In this document: in pieces, positions 53,796 to 63,196 of the stretch
How positions within the stretch are numbered: the stretch's first letter is position 1
Layout: every line of letters begins with the position of its first letter
Source: Acidaminococcaceae bacterium
GTDB lineage: Bacteria > Bacillota > Negativicutes > Acidaminococcales > Acidaminococcaceae
DNA: 64,000 nucleotides
Direction of reading: 5' to 3'
Assembly: GCA_017405945.1 (NCBI GenBank)
Contig: JAFQZL010000055.1
Span: forward strand, 62,001 to 126,000
Translations under genes and position numbers: made by a program
Notes under the pieces: model-generated
What the model saw: only the letters and a program-made list of their open reading frames with translations
Databases searched by the model: none
Told to the model about the DNA's origin: nothing

Positions 53796-56700
53796 ATGGA
53801 AAACCATATTACAGTGAGCGTAATTATTCCGGTATATAATACGGAACCGTATCTGGAAGAATGTCTGGAGAGCGCTTGTAACCAGACGTTAAAATCTTTA
53901 GAAATTATTTGTGTGGATGACGGTTCGACGGATCAATCTTTAAGCATTTTAAAGAAGTTTGCTGGCCAGGACTCCCGTATCCGTGTTATCAGCCAGGCAA
54001 ACCGGGGTGCGTCGCATGCGCGAAATATGGGGATTCAGCAGGCTCAGGGGAAATATATTTACTTTTTGGACAGCGATGATTACCTTGTGCCGGAAGCATT
54101 GGAAACACTGGTTAATACGATGGAAGCCAGAGAGCTGGAAATTCTTCTTTTCAACGCGAATGTGTTCGGCGAAGGAGGCGTTGAAGAGAATCGCTTACAA
54201 AACGAAAAAAGCTATTTCAGGAGAGTTCATGAATATCCGACAGTGTGCAAAGGCGAGGATCTTTTCAGAAGGCTGATGGAGAATCAAGAATATACTGCGT
54301 CTGCGCCTGTACTATTAACAAAAAGTACTTTTTTAAAAGATAATTCACTATTGTTTTACGAAGATATCATCCATGAAGATGAATTGTTTGTTTTCGAGTG
54401 CCTGTTGCTTGCCTTTAAAGCCGGTTACGTAAATGAAACTCTTTACTTTAGAAGAGTAAGACAGGACTCTGTTATGGACTTGCGACAGTCTGAAAAAGTG
54501 GCTTTCAGCGTTTTCAGTATTTTTGCCTGCGTGAAACAAATGCTGCAGTTTTGTCATTCTGCAGAGTTGAAGGAAGAAAACGAAGAGGCGGTTTTTTCGA
54601 ATCTTGAGAGGATGGTAGGCGATTGCCAGAACCGGTATGAAAGGCTGGATGAGACTGCCAGAACAAAACTTTTAGAGATGGTTGGAAAGGATAAATTTCT
54701 TTTTAAGTCATTGATTGAAGCGCCCTATGAAGACCGTGCAAGTATCCTGCGTCTGCAGGCGGCAGTTAAGCAACGTGATGAAACACTGCGGTTGCTTGAA
54801 GCAGAAAGCAGGGAAAAAGAGGCTTTGCAAAAAGAATTGATGGCAATAAAAACATCAAGAGGCTTCAGGTTCCTGTCGAAGTATTATCAAGCGAGAATTT
54901 TAATAAGAAACGGGCTTGACATGCTGCTGCATGGGAATAGGAAAACTGAAAAAAGCGAAAGTATTTCCTCTGCAACTGATATTGCGACAGATCTTGAAGC
55001 GGATGTGGAGAGTGATCCCCGGAATTTGTTAAACCGGTACTATCAAATGACCGGAGAAACCATTGAGTTGCAGAACCTTGCAGGGACAGAAAATAGCGTA
55101 CTGATTGTAGAGTTTAATGATTATCACGGAGAGTGTATTCCCGGACTATATAGATATCTTGCGGATATGCATTATGATGTAGACTTCCTGATTCATGAGG
55201 GAGCTTACAAAGAAAAAGCACTGGATATGATACTCTGTAACCGTGTTTATCATTGTGATGTAGAGCTCATGGCGCTGCTGCTCCAGCACCTGTTAATTGA
55301 ACGGTACAAGCTTGTTATCTTTAATTCAAACGCCTTTACCTGGAATGGGAAATGGCATACCGTATTACAGGAATTTCCTTTTCTAAATCAGTACCTTGAT
55401 AAAATCTATGTTCTTGAGCATCAGATGGAGTACTTGGACAGAACCTTGCTGGAAATGGGCCATGTATTTGTGTTAACGGATAAACTGCCTGTTGACAAGC
55501 GGCTGATTCCGGTAAATTGCCATTGGTTTGGGAATACAGGTCTGCCGGTCAAAAACAAAGTGACCCGTTTTATATCGGTTGGCGCTATCGATCCCGTACG
55601 AAAGAACTTTAAAAAACTGTTAGATGCGGTTAAATCTTTAAACAATCAGGGAATAACGAATTTTCGCATAACTGTGATAGGCCTTGGAAATTTGGCTAAC
55701 ATCGATCCCGAAATCCGTCATTTCTTTTCCATGTGGGGAAGAGTTGCATACAGTACCTTATATGCTGAAATGAGAAGGTCGGATTTTGTCCTGACATTGC
55801 TTGACCCTGAAAATCCCGATCATGACCGCTATATAACGCGTGGCACAAGCGGCAGCTTTCAACTGATTTACGGATTTTCCAAGCCCTGCCTGATTGCCGG
55901 GAAGTTTGCGGACGTATACGGATTTTCTTCAGGGAATGCGGTGGTTTACATGGGAAATGATGATCTTGGCACGGCGATGCAGAAGGCTATTGCAATGACA
56001 GAAGTTGAATATGACAGAATGAGAAGCAACTTGATCACCATGTCCCGTGCCATATATAACCAGTCGTTTGCCAATTTAAAAAGAACCCTTGGTAACTCAA
56101 TCAATACAGGGAACAATACATGTCTGCTCAAGAAAGACCCGCCTGAGAGAGAAATCGCATTGGAGAATGGGATTCCCTCGTCAAAACGGATTACAACAAG
56201 GGATGGCAGGGTCACTTTAATCAATTATTGGACCGCTGACCCTGTTGCCTGCGAAAGAGACTGGTTATACCGGTTTGTAAAGAATAATACTAACGTAAAA
56301 CATCTGAATGTATTTTCGATTTTTGGGAAGAAAGAATATGTAGAAAAATATGGTTCAAAAAAAGATGTATTTTATTCCGGAGAGAATCTGGACGTTAAAC
56401 ACGGAATGTATGATGAGTATTGTGATTACTGCCTGGACTATGTGGGTTTGTCTTTGGGCTTTGCGCACCGCAGCGAAGCAAACTATTTACGGCTGCCTCT
56501 GTGGATGCTGTGGATTTTTGATCCGGTTATAGATAAGGACAGGATTGCGGAACGCGTCGATTGTATTAACCGAAGCAGTAATACAGGAAAATATGAATGC
56601 TCTGTTATTGCACGCCACGACAATTGGAATATGCGTACCCCTATTTATGAAGCGTTAAAAGATAAAATCAATATTTTGTGCGCCGGTCAGTGGAACAATA

Positions 56701-57098
56701 ATACAAATGTTTTGTGGGATGAATATAAGGATGATAAAATTAAATTTTTAAATACTTGTAAATTTACTATTTGTGCGGAAAACGAAGATACGCCCGGTTA
56801 TGTTACGGAAAAACTGTTTGAGGCGTTTTTGGGAGGATGTATTCCTATTTATGCGGGTGGCGCTTCCAATCCGGAACCGGGTATTGTCAATCCGGAGGCA
56901 GTGCTCTTATGGAAACGGGGCAATAAAGAGAATAATGATGCCATTATAAAAAAGGTTTGCGAGTTAAATGCAAATGAAGCGTTGTATGCAGAATTTCTTT
57001 CCCGGACAAAGTTGCTGCCCTATACGGTTGATTATGTTTATGACACATTTTTGCAATTAAAGGAAAGGTTGGAGGCGCTGGATACGGGTCGGATGTAA
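53796..57098 (+). CDS. Three-domain glycosyltransferase: GT2, GT-B and GT10 fucosyltransferase-like
   Basis: An 1100-residue protein. Residues 1-250 are a GT2 domain (VSVIIPVYNTEPYLEECLES, DSDD 92-95). Residues about 325-370 hold a short coil and the tail-like TSRGFRFLSKYYQARILIR. Residues about 430-770 look like a GT-B domain (VLIVEFNDYHGECIPGLYR; ISVGAIDPVRKNFKKLLDA). Residues about 800-1090 end in FTICAENEDTPGYVTEKLFE followed by AFLGGCIPIYAGG, the GT10 alpha-fucosyltransferase donor motif. With fcl three genes upstream, GDP-fucose is the likely donor for the last domain. It may build several linkages in one chain. A sequencing fusion is unlikely because the frame is open throughout. Confidence 0.82.
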   Translation: MENHITVSVIIPVYNTEPYLEECLESACNQTLKSLEIICVDDGSTDQSLSILKKFAGQDSRIRVISQANRGASHARNMGIQQAQGKYIYFLDSDDYLVPEALETLVNTMEARELEILLFNANVFGEGGVEENRLQNEKSYFRRVHEYPTVCKGEDLFRRLMENQEYTASAPVLLTKSTFLKDNSLLFYEDIIHEDELFVFECLLLAFKAGYVNETLYFRRVRQDSVMDLRQSEKVAFSVFSIFACVKQMLQFCHSAELKEENEEAVFSNLERMVGDCQNRYERLDETARTKLLEMVGKDKFLFKSLIEAPYEDRASILRLQAAVKQRDETLRLLEAESREKEALQKELMAIKTSRGFRFLSKYYQARILIRNGLDMLLHGNRKTEKSESISSATDIATDLEADVESDPRNLLNRYYQMTGETIELQNLAGTENSVLIVEFNDYHGECIPGLYRYLADMHYDVDFLIHEGAYKEKALDMILCNRVYHCDVELMALLLQHLLIERYKLVIFNSNAFTWNGKWHTVLQEFPFLNQYLDKIYVLEHQMEYLDRTLLEMGHVFVLTDKLPVDKRLIPVNCHWFGNTGLPVKNKVTRFISVGAIDPVRKNFKKLLDAVKSLNNQGITNFRITVIGLGNLANIDPEIRHFFSMWGRVAYSTLYAEMRRSDFVLTLLDPENPDHDRYITRGTSGSFQLIYGFSKPCLIAGKFADVYGFSSGNAVVYMGNDDLGTAMQKAIAMTEVEYDRMRSNLITMSRAIYNQSFANLKRTLGNSINTGNNTCLLKKDPPEREIALENGIPSSKRITTRDGRVTLINYWTADPVACERDWLYRFVKNNTNVKHLNVFSIFGKKEYVEKYGSKKDVFYSGENLDVKHGMYDEYCDYCLDYVGLSLGFAHRSEANYLRLPLWMLWIFDPVIDKDRIAERVDCINRSSNTGKYECSVIARHDNWNMRTPIYEALKDKINILCAGQWNNNTNVLWDEYKDDKIKFLNTCKFTICAENEDTPGYVTEKLFEAFLGGCIPIYAGGASNPEPGIVNPEAVLLWKRGNKENNDAIIKKVCELNANEALYAEFLSRTKLLPYTVDYVYDTFLQLKERLEALDTGRM

Positions 57099-57156
57099 GC
57101 CGTTAAAACCGTTGTATAAGCGGATAGATATATGTTTATAAAAAAGGAACGAGAGT

Positions 57157-58575
57157 ATGAGCTTCAAGGATTATTATCAACAGTTAAACTCACAGACAGG
57201 GATAAAAGCGTACGTTAAAAAGAAGCTGTTTAACAACTTGCTGAAAGAGCTTGTTGAACAGGAAAAAGAGCTTGAAAAACAAAAAGTGATTATAAAAGCG
57301 CAAGAAAAGACCATAGAAGAAAAGGAACAGGAACTGAAGAGGCAGGAACGTCTCATTCATGCTGTGACCCGTCATATAACGGATACGGTGCTTTTGCGGG
57401 AAAAACCGGGTTTGCTGATTGATGTTACCCATGTTACGGCTGTCGGAAATTGGAGGACAGGTTTGCTGCGGCCTGACGGAAAAATCTGGATGACGGGAAT
57501 TTCTCGGGTCGTCAACAACCTGTTTCATCAGATTTATAACCAGGCAGAGAACGTAGTTCCTGTTCAACATCAATCCGGTAAATTTATTACAGGTTATTCC
57601 TATCTCAGTCATATGGAAGGAATTGAAGAAAAAACAGACCAGACCGTGTCGCTTCAGCGGGGGGATAAAATTTTCCTGCTGGACGACCCGTGGACGGAGT
57701 TTGCTGCCTTTTCCCTTATGCTGGATATGGCTGCCGACAGGGGAGTTAAGAGCTATGGTATCGTACATGACCTGATTCCTGTGCAGTATCCGGAAGTTTG
57801 CGATAATGAAACTGTACTGCCGAAATATATTGGCTGGCATCATATGCTGCTGCAGAAAGCTGATGCTGTTGTATGCGTTTCCCGGACCACGGCCGACGCG
57901 CTGATCGGGTATTATGAGCAAATGCGGTTCGTGCGTTCGCGGCCGTTAGCTGTGTACTTCTTTCATGAGGGCGCGGATATTCCGGAAGGGGTGCAAAGTG
58001 TACGGGAAGAAATCCGGCGTTTTGTGGAGGGCGGCAGGTTTACGTTCCTTATGGTAGGAACCGTGGAACCCCGTAAAGGGCACGGGGTGGTATTGCAGGC
58101 ATTGCAGAAACTTCCGGATAATATACGTAAGGAATGCCGTATTTTGATCATAGGCAAAGATGGCTGGAAAAATGAAGATGTGCATAAGATGCTTGCCCTT
58201 CCGGAATTAAAGGAAACCACCCTTTGGGTAAGGGACGGTTCCGACGAAGAACTGCGGTGGGCTTATAATCATACCGGCGCCCTGATTGCGGCTTCCCTGC
58301 AGGAAGGGTTCGGCCTTCCCCTGGTTGAGGCTGCCCACTTTGGTTTGCCGTTAATTTGCAGCGATATTCCTGTTTTCAGGGAAGTGACCCGGGGAAACGC
58401 CGATTTCTTTAAGGTGATGGACGCTGAGGCTCTTGCGGAGTGCCTGATGAAGTGGATGCAGACGGACCGGCATCCGGATTCCCGTAAAATACCCGTTTAT
58501 TCCTGGCAGGAATCCGCACGGGAAGTTTTGGATATACTGGAAGGGAAGATTGAACCGTATAAGGTATTGCAATGA
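57157..58575 (+). CDS. Glycosyltransferase family 4 with N-terminal coiled coil
   Basis: A 472-residue protein. Residues about 25-72 are a charged coiled coil (EKEQELKRQERLI). The rest is a GT4 module starting GLLIDVTHVTAVGNWRTGL, with GTVEPRKGHGVVLQAL and QEGFGLPLVEAAHFGLPLIC. This module matches the second module of the gene at 36608 segment by segment, with an insertion of about a dozen residues after LIDVTHVT. It may pair through its coil with the coiled GT2 proteins nearby. Confidence 0.88.
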   Translation: MSFKDYYQQLNSQTGIKAYVKKKLFNNLLKELVEQEKELEKQKVIIKAQEKTIEEKEQELKRQERLIHAVTRHITDTVLLREKPGLLIDVTHVTAVGNWRTGLLRPDGKIWMTGISRVVNNLFHQIYNQAENVVPVQHQSGKFITGYSYLSHMEGIEEKTDQTVSLQRGDKIFLLDDPWTEFAAFSLMLDMAADRGVKSYGIVHDLIPVQYPEVCDNETVLPKYIGWHHMLLQKADAVVCVSRTTADALIGYYEQMRFVRSRPLAVYFFHEGADIPEGVQSVREEIRRFVEGGRFTFLMVGTVEPRKGHGVVLQALQKLPDNIRKECRILIIGKDGWKNEDVHKMLALPELKETTLWVRDGSDEELRWAYNHTGALIAASLQEGFGLPLVEAAHFGLPLICSDIPVFREVTRGNADFFKVMDAEALAECLMKWMQTDRHPDSRKIPVYSWQESAREVLDILEGKIEPYKVLQ

Positions 58576-58662
58576 TACTAATGCGGTTACATTGTCAATC
58601 ATCGCACAAACTCTTTTTATCAGCATTTTATTGAGAGTTTAATGTTTTGAAAGGCTTAATGT

Positions 58663-60204
58663 ATGTGTTTTGTTAATGCTAAACCGATTATAGTTTCCGT
58701 TACTTCGTATCCGGCCAGGATCAACGAGGTTGTATTGGCGATCCGGACCATGTACAGGCAGACGCGGCTGCCCGACAAGGTGATTTTGTGGCTGGGGGAA
58801 GAGAAATTTCCGAACAAGTTTGCTGATTTGCCAGAAGAACTGTTGCAGCTGGTATCGGATAAGAATCTAGAGATCCGCTGGTGTGAGGATATAGGGCCTC
58901 ATACGAAGTATTTTTATGCGTTTCGTGAATTTCCGGACGCATTGGTTGTTACGATTGATGACGATATCTTATATCCGCCGGACCGGATTGAAAACCTGTA
59001 TCAGAGTTATCTCCGCTTTCCGTATGCGGTTTCCGCAGGCCGGGCGGATTTCGTCCCGATTTCGGAACATGGGGATATGCCGCCGGTTACGTCATGGCCG
59101 GAAGAGGTGGATGCCTGGGTGCTGCAGCCTTCCATGCAGTTATATGCCATGGGGGTAAACTGCGTACTATATCCTACTGCTCTTTTTGCAAAAGTAACGG
59201 AACTTCTGGATAAAGAAACCATCAGGCGGGTCTGCCCTTACGCAGATGATTTATGGCTGAAGGCGATGGAGGCGGTGGCCGGTATCCCGGTTGTTGTGGC
59301 GGAACCCGATCAGCCGCTGCCTATATCTACAGAGAAATCACAGGAAACGGCACTGTATCACTATAATTGCGGGAAAGGCGGCAATAACGTACAGTGGCTG
59401 CAGATACAGCAGGAAATTGACAGCCGCTACGGCAAGGGTACCCTCTGCCGGAAGCTGCTGGATGTTTCTGTCGGCAAGGATTTGACCGGAAGCAAAGCGT
59501 TGTGCGATCTGGCCAGGTATTTTCAGAGTAAGATGCATAATCTTCAGAATCAGTATGCCAAATACCGTACGCTGCGTGTTGATATAAACAATAATGGCGG
59601 CAGAGACTGCAATCTGGTGGAACGGATCATTAGTCCCAAAGCGTTTTCTGTGTATAAGCCGCCCTGGCTACCCAGCGGGGTGATGTTTGAGGCCGTATCC
59701 GAAAGGGTGAAGGTAGTGATACAATGTGAAGGCGACGGGGAACTGGAAATCAGACTGTTGGGAAAGGATGTGCGCGATGCCTTCGATAAACGGTACCCGG
59801 TTTGGATTGATGTAAAAAGGCTGGCCATCAATGGGGAAACGGTTTTTCAGGATACGAAGACAGTCTGCCATGACAGGCCGTTTGCTTATACCAGAACCGT
59901 GACAGACAGGGAACTTCTCGAACTTGAACTGGAATGGTCGGAATGCCAGTCGTCGTTTATAATGGAAGAGAACCTGAGGCTGCAACAGGAAATTGATACT
60001 CTGAGGAATTCACGTACTTATCCTTTATGTTGTGGGGAAGATTCTATGTTACCGGAAACACCTCCTGGTACGGAAGGACAGTTAGAGCAGTTATTAAAGG
60101 ATAAAGAAGAATTGGAAAGAATCAAAAATTCTAACGGATTTAAATTTCTTGAAAAATACTATTGGATTAAAGGACGGATTTTGCGTTTAAAACAATATTT
60201 ATAA
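58663..60204 (+). CDS. DDD-type glycosyltransferase with extra domain and coiled tail
   Basis: A 513-residue protein. Residues 1-285 match the DDD-type transferase at 16722 (IIVSVTSYPARINEVVLAIR; D99-D101 in IDDDILYPP). Residues about 300-430 form a beta-rich region not present in that paralogue, possibly carbohydrate-binding. The C-terminus is a coil plus NSNGFKFLEKYYWIKGRIL, like the tails of other transferases in this cluster. It is the last gene before the regulator at the right edge. Start is the ATG at 58663 after AAAGG. Confidence 0.78.
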   Translation: MCFVNAKPIIVSVTSYPARINEVVLAIRTMYRQTRLPDKVILWLGEEKFPNKFADLPEELLQLVSDKNLEIRWCEDIGPHTKYFYAFREFPDALVVTIDDDILYPPDRIENLYQSYLRFPYAVSAGRADFVPISEHGDMPPVTSWPEEVDAWVLQPSMQLYAMGVNCVLYPTALFAKVTELLDKETIRRVCPYADDLWLKAMEAVAGIPVVVAEPDQPLPISTEKSQETALYHYNCGKGGNNVQWLQIQQEIDSRYGKGTLCRKLLDVSVGKDLTGSKALCDLARYFQSKMHNLQNQYAKYRTLRVDINNNGGRDCNLVERIISPKAFSVYKPPWLPSGVMFEAVSERVKVVIQCEGDGELEIRLLGKDVRDAFDKRYPVWIDVKRLAINGETVFQDTKTVCHDRPFAYTRTVTDRELLELELEWSECQSSFIMEENLRLQQEIDTLRNSRTYPLCCGEDSMLPETPPGTEGQLEQLLKDKEELERIKNSNGFKFLEKYYWIKGRILRLKQYL

Positions 60205-60334
60205 TTTTAACTTATATTTTCCCGGTTCTGGTTTATTTATTGCAGGAAACGCAGTTTTAGGAAACCGTGCCATAAAACCGAACGGAAATAATTATGGTTG
60301 TTTTGCGTGCGAATTAGATAATGTTTTCTAATTA

Positions 60335-60343
60335 TGATATAAT
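60335..60343 (+). promoter_or_regulatory. Extended -10 promoter candidate of RpiR-family gene
   Basis: TGATATAAT lies about 60 bases upstream of the regulator ATG. The -35 region is poor. Confidence 0.45.
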
Positions 60344-60405
60344 ATTGTCAAAGCTATTAATGGCGTCAGACAATTTTATATCATTTTTCTTTTGAGGGGG
60401 TTCTC

Positions 60406-61263
60406 ATGGATAATTTCAAACAGACTACCTGTCTTCCGTTACTGCGCAGCAGCTATAACGGACTGACCAAATCGGAACAGAAGCTGGCGGATTTTATATT
60501 GAAAAATCCGTCGGATGTGATGCACATGACCATGAGCGAGCTGGCGGACGCCACTTCCAGCGCGGACGCTACTGTGTTCCGCTTCTGCCATAAGCTGGGT
60601 TTCAGCGGATTCCAGGGCATGAAGCAGGCCCTGGCGGGGGATCTGTTTTCCCCGGCGGAATCCCTGTCCCAGGAAGTGAACGCGGACGATACCCCCCGGG
60701 ATATTACCCGGAAGGTCTTCCAGGATATGATAGACGCCCTGCAGGAAACACAGAAGATGCTGGATTACAAGGCGCTGGAGAAGGCTATCGATTTTGTGTC
60801 GAAAACAGAGCGTGTTGATGCGTACGGCTACGGAGGCAGCGGCAATATCGCCCAGGATATTGCCCACCGGTTTATGCGGTTCGGGCTGGATGTGCATGCC
60901 TACAGCGATCCCCATCTGCAGATTGCGTCGGCATCTCTCCTGAAACCGGAGGATGTGGTGATCGCCATATCCCACACGGGGGCCAGCATTGATCTGCTGA
61001 AGGTGCTGGAGATGGCCCGGTCACGGGGAAGCAAAATTATCCTGATCACCAGCTATCTGAAATCCCCGGCCACAAAGCTGGCGGATGTGGTACTGACGGG
61101 GCTGGCCCGGGAAACAAGTTACCGCAGCGAGGCCATGGCGTCCCGCCTGGTACACCTGGCGATTCTGGACTGCCTGTATACGGGTGTGATGCAGCGCCGC
61201 ATGGACGATTATATTGATAATATGAAGCAGGTGCGCAAGGCGATTGCCACGCAGAAGCTGTGA
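60406..61263 (+). CDS. RpiR/MurR-family transcriptional regulator
   Basis: A 285-residue regulator. Residues 1-77 form the HTH_6 DNA-binding domain (LTKSEQKLADFILKNPSDV; SADATVFRFCHKLGFSGFQ). Residues about 110-270 form a SIS sugar-phosphate-binding domain (YGYGGSGNIAQDIA; ISHTGASIDLLKVLE). Such proteins sense phosphosugars and control sugar or cell-wall precursor genes. GAGGGGG precedes the ATG. It is GC-richer than the cluster, so it belongs to the host backbone. Its last 56 bases have a diverged copy at 27056-27111. Confidence 0.92.
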   Translation: MDNFKQTTCLPLLRSSYNGLTKSEQKLADFILKNPSDVMHMTMSELADATSSADATVFRFCHKLGFSGFQGMKQALAGDLFSPAESLSQEVNADDTPRDITRKVFQDMIDALQETQKMLDYKALEKAIDFVSKTERVDAYGYGGSGNIAQDIAHRFMRFGLDVHAYSDPHLQIASASLLKPEDVVIAISHTGASIDLLKVLEMARSRGSKIILITSYLKSPATKLADVVLTGLARETSYRSEAMASRLVHLAILDCLYTGVMQRRMDDYIDNMKQVRKAIATQKL

Positions 61264-61321
61264 TGGTTATAATACTGTAACAAAGAAAGATAAGGGTAAT
61301 CCCACGGGCAGGGTAATAAAT

Positions 61322-63142
61322 ATGGCAAAATTAGTTTACAATTATGGTTTAGTATGTATTTATTCTGTTTTTTCTTTGTTTGCTGTACTATACAGTTACA
61401 GTGATTTGGCCGGTTATGTATCTTTTAGGGATTCTATTAACTCGTTTTTTGTGTTATTTATGTTAACGTTATTCTTTTTATTTTATAAATTTGCCTTAAG
61501 TAAGATTAGCAATTTTTCGGCTTTATCTGTTATTACAGGCATATTTGCGGGGGTAATAAATGTTTTAGGCCGGAATTTTATGTTATACAACAACTTAATC
61601 TTTTTTTACCGGGATAAGTATTTTGCTATAGTTTTTTCGTTGTTAGCCGCAATTGGGTATGGCTTAATTTATGCTTCCGTATTTGAAATTGGGTGGAAGT
61701 ATTTACCTTTAACAGGGCAACCTGCATTTTACCGCCAAAATTCAGCTAGTTTTATTCTTTTTGATAAACGTTCTTTTATTTATCCGTTTATTGTCATTTT
61801 TGTCCTTTGGATTCCTTATTTCGTAGTTTTTTATCCGGGCATTGTGCACTGGGATGCTGTGGACGCTTTACTTCAATACTATGGGTTACAAATATGGACT
61901 TCTCAGCACCCTGTGGTTAGTGTTCTTCTTATGGGCTACACTATGGATATAGGCAAGTTTTTAGGGAGTGATAACTTAGGTTGTGTCATTTACATAGTAT
62001 TACAATATATAATTTGTAGTCTGACATTAGCTTATAGCTTTGTGTTCTATAATAAATGGAAAACACCATATATTATTAGGTGGGTAACGTTGTTGCTGTT
62101 CTCACTTCTTCCGGTAGTTCCGATGTTTGTTTTAAATGAAGTTAAAGACACGTTCTATTATGTTGCCGTTCTATGGATGTTATTTATTTTTATAAAGTGT
62201 TTGGAACAGTGCGATAACAGAATGCTCATTAAACTTTCGACCGCTGTAATATTTCTATGTTGCTTACGAAAAGAAGGGATTGTAATATGTGTTTCCTGTT
62301 TATTAGCATTGTTGATTGTTCGAAATAAAATCTATGATAAATGGAAAAGAATCGCATTAGCTGTTTTTTTTGGTGTATGTGTTTCAGTAGCTGTAACCAA
62401 CCTCGCAAGTGTTCATTATAATGTTAAACCAGCTTCTATGCGTGAAGCCTTGTCACTACCGGTGCAACAAACGGCACGTTTCATTAGAGACCACGGAAAA
62501 GACATTACAAAAACGGAATGGGAAGTATTAAATACAGTGTTTAATAACAAGGCCGGGGAACTCGGAAATGTTTACAATCCTAACCGGTCTGACGAAGTCA
62601 AATATAATATGGTCTATACATTAAACAGTAAACTAATTAAACAATATTTAAGGGTTTGGCTAACCCATTTTATCAGGCATTCGGGGTGTTATTGTTCTGC
62701 AGCATTTAACCAGATGTATGGTTATTTTTACATTGAGAGGCCAGCGTTTAAAATTTATGAATACGATATTTATACTAATAATTTCAAGTATGGCCATATG
62801 ATGTACACAACGAAAGTAATGGTAACAGACAATCCAAATACGACACACGTTCGCGAAAAAGTGAAAGAGTGTTTTATAATATTGGAAAACGCTGCGTTTA
62901 CCGGTACACTATTTCATCCTGCAACTTATATATGGCTCTTATTTTTTGCGTTAACAATGCTGATTCATTTTAAACAACATAAGTATTTATTCTTTTTTGT
63001 CATACCGCTGGTTAATCTTGCGGTTTGCTGCGCATCCCCGATTAACGCGGATTTAAGATATAGTTTCCCGATTATACTATCAAGTTTCTTTCTAATCGCG
63101 TTTTCTGTACATATTACAGGAAAGAAACTGGCTGCTGTTTAG
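61322..63142 (+). CDS. DUF6020-like multi-spanning membrane protein
   Basis: A 606-residue membrane protein with about 12-13 predicted segments. The segment YFVVFYPGIVHWDAVDALLQ followed by TSQHPVVSVLLMGY fits DUF6020-type GT-C-like proteins of Bacillota. A hydrophilic external region (about residues 365-505) precedes the last membrane segments. The ATG at 61322 was chosen; the frame runs 26 codons further upstream, across the regulator stop. It is AT-rich and lies between GC-rich backbone genes, so it was probably acquired on its own. It may be an envelope glycan transferase. Confidence 0.7.
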   Translation: MAKLVYNYGLVCIYSVFSLFAVLYSYSDLAGYVSFRDSINSFFVLFMLTLFFLFYKFALSKISNFSALSVITGIFAGVINVLGRNFMLYNNLIFFYRDKYFAIVFSLLAAIGYGLIYASVFEIGWKYLPLTGQPAFYRQNSASFILFDKRSFIYPFIVIFVLWIPYFVVFYPGIVHWDAVDALLQYYGLQIWTSQHPVVSVLLMGYTMDIGKFLGSDNLGCVIYIVLQYIICSLTLAYSFVFYNKWKTPYIIRWVTLLLFSLLPVVPMFVLNEVKDTFYYVAVLWMLFIFIKCLEQCDNRMLIKLSTAVIFLCCLRKEGIVICVSCLLALLIVRNKIYDKWKRIALAVFFGVCVSVAVTNLASVHYNVKPASMREALSLPVQQTARFIRDHGKDITKTEWEVLNTVFNNKAGELGNVYNPNRSDEVKYNMVYTLNSKLIKQYLRVWLTHFIRHSGCYCSAAFNQMYGYFYIERPAFKIYEYDIYTNNFKYGHMMYTTKVMVTDNPNTTHVREKVKECFIILENAAFTGTLFHPATYIWLLFFALTMLIHFKQHKYLFFFVIPLVNLAVCCASPINADLRYSFPIILSSFFLIAFSVHITGKKLAAV

Positions 63143-63196
63143 TTTTCTGCTAGTGATTTTTGTGTGAGATTTTGCGGATTAAACCGTAACGAAAAA

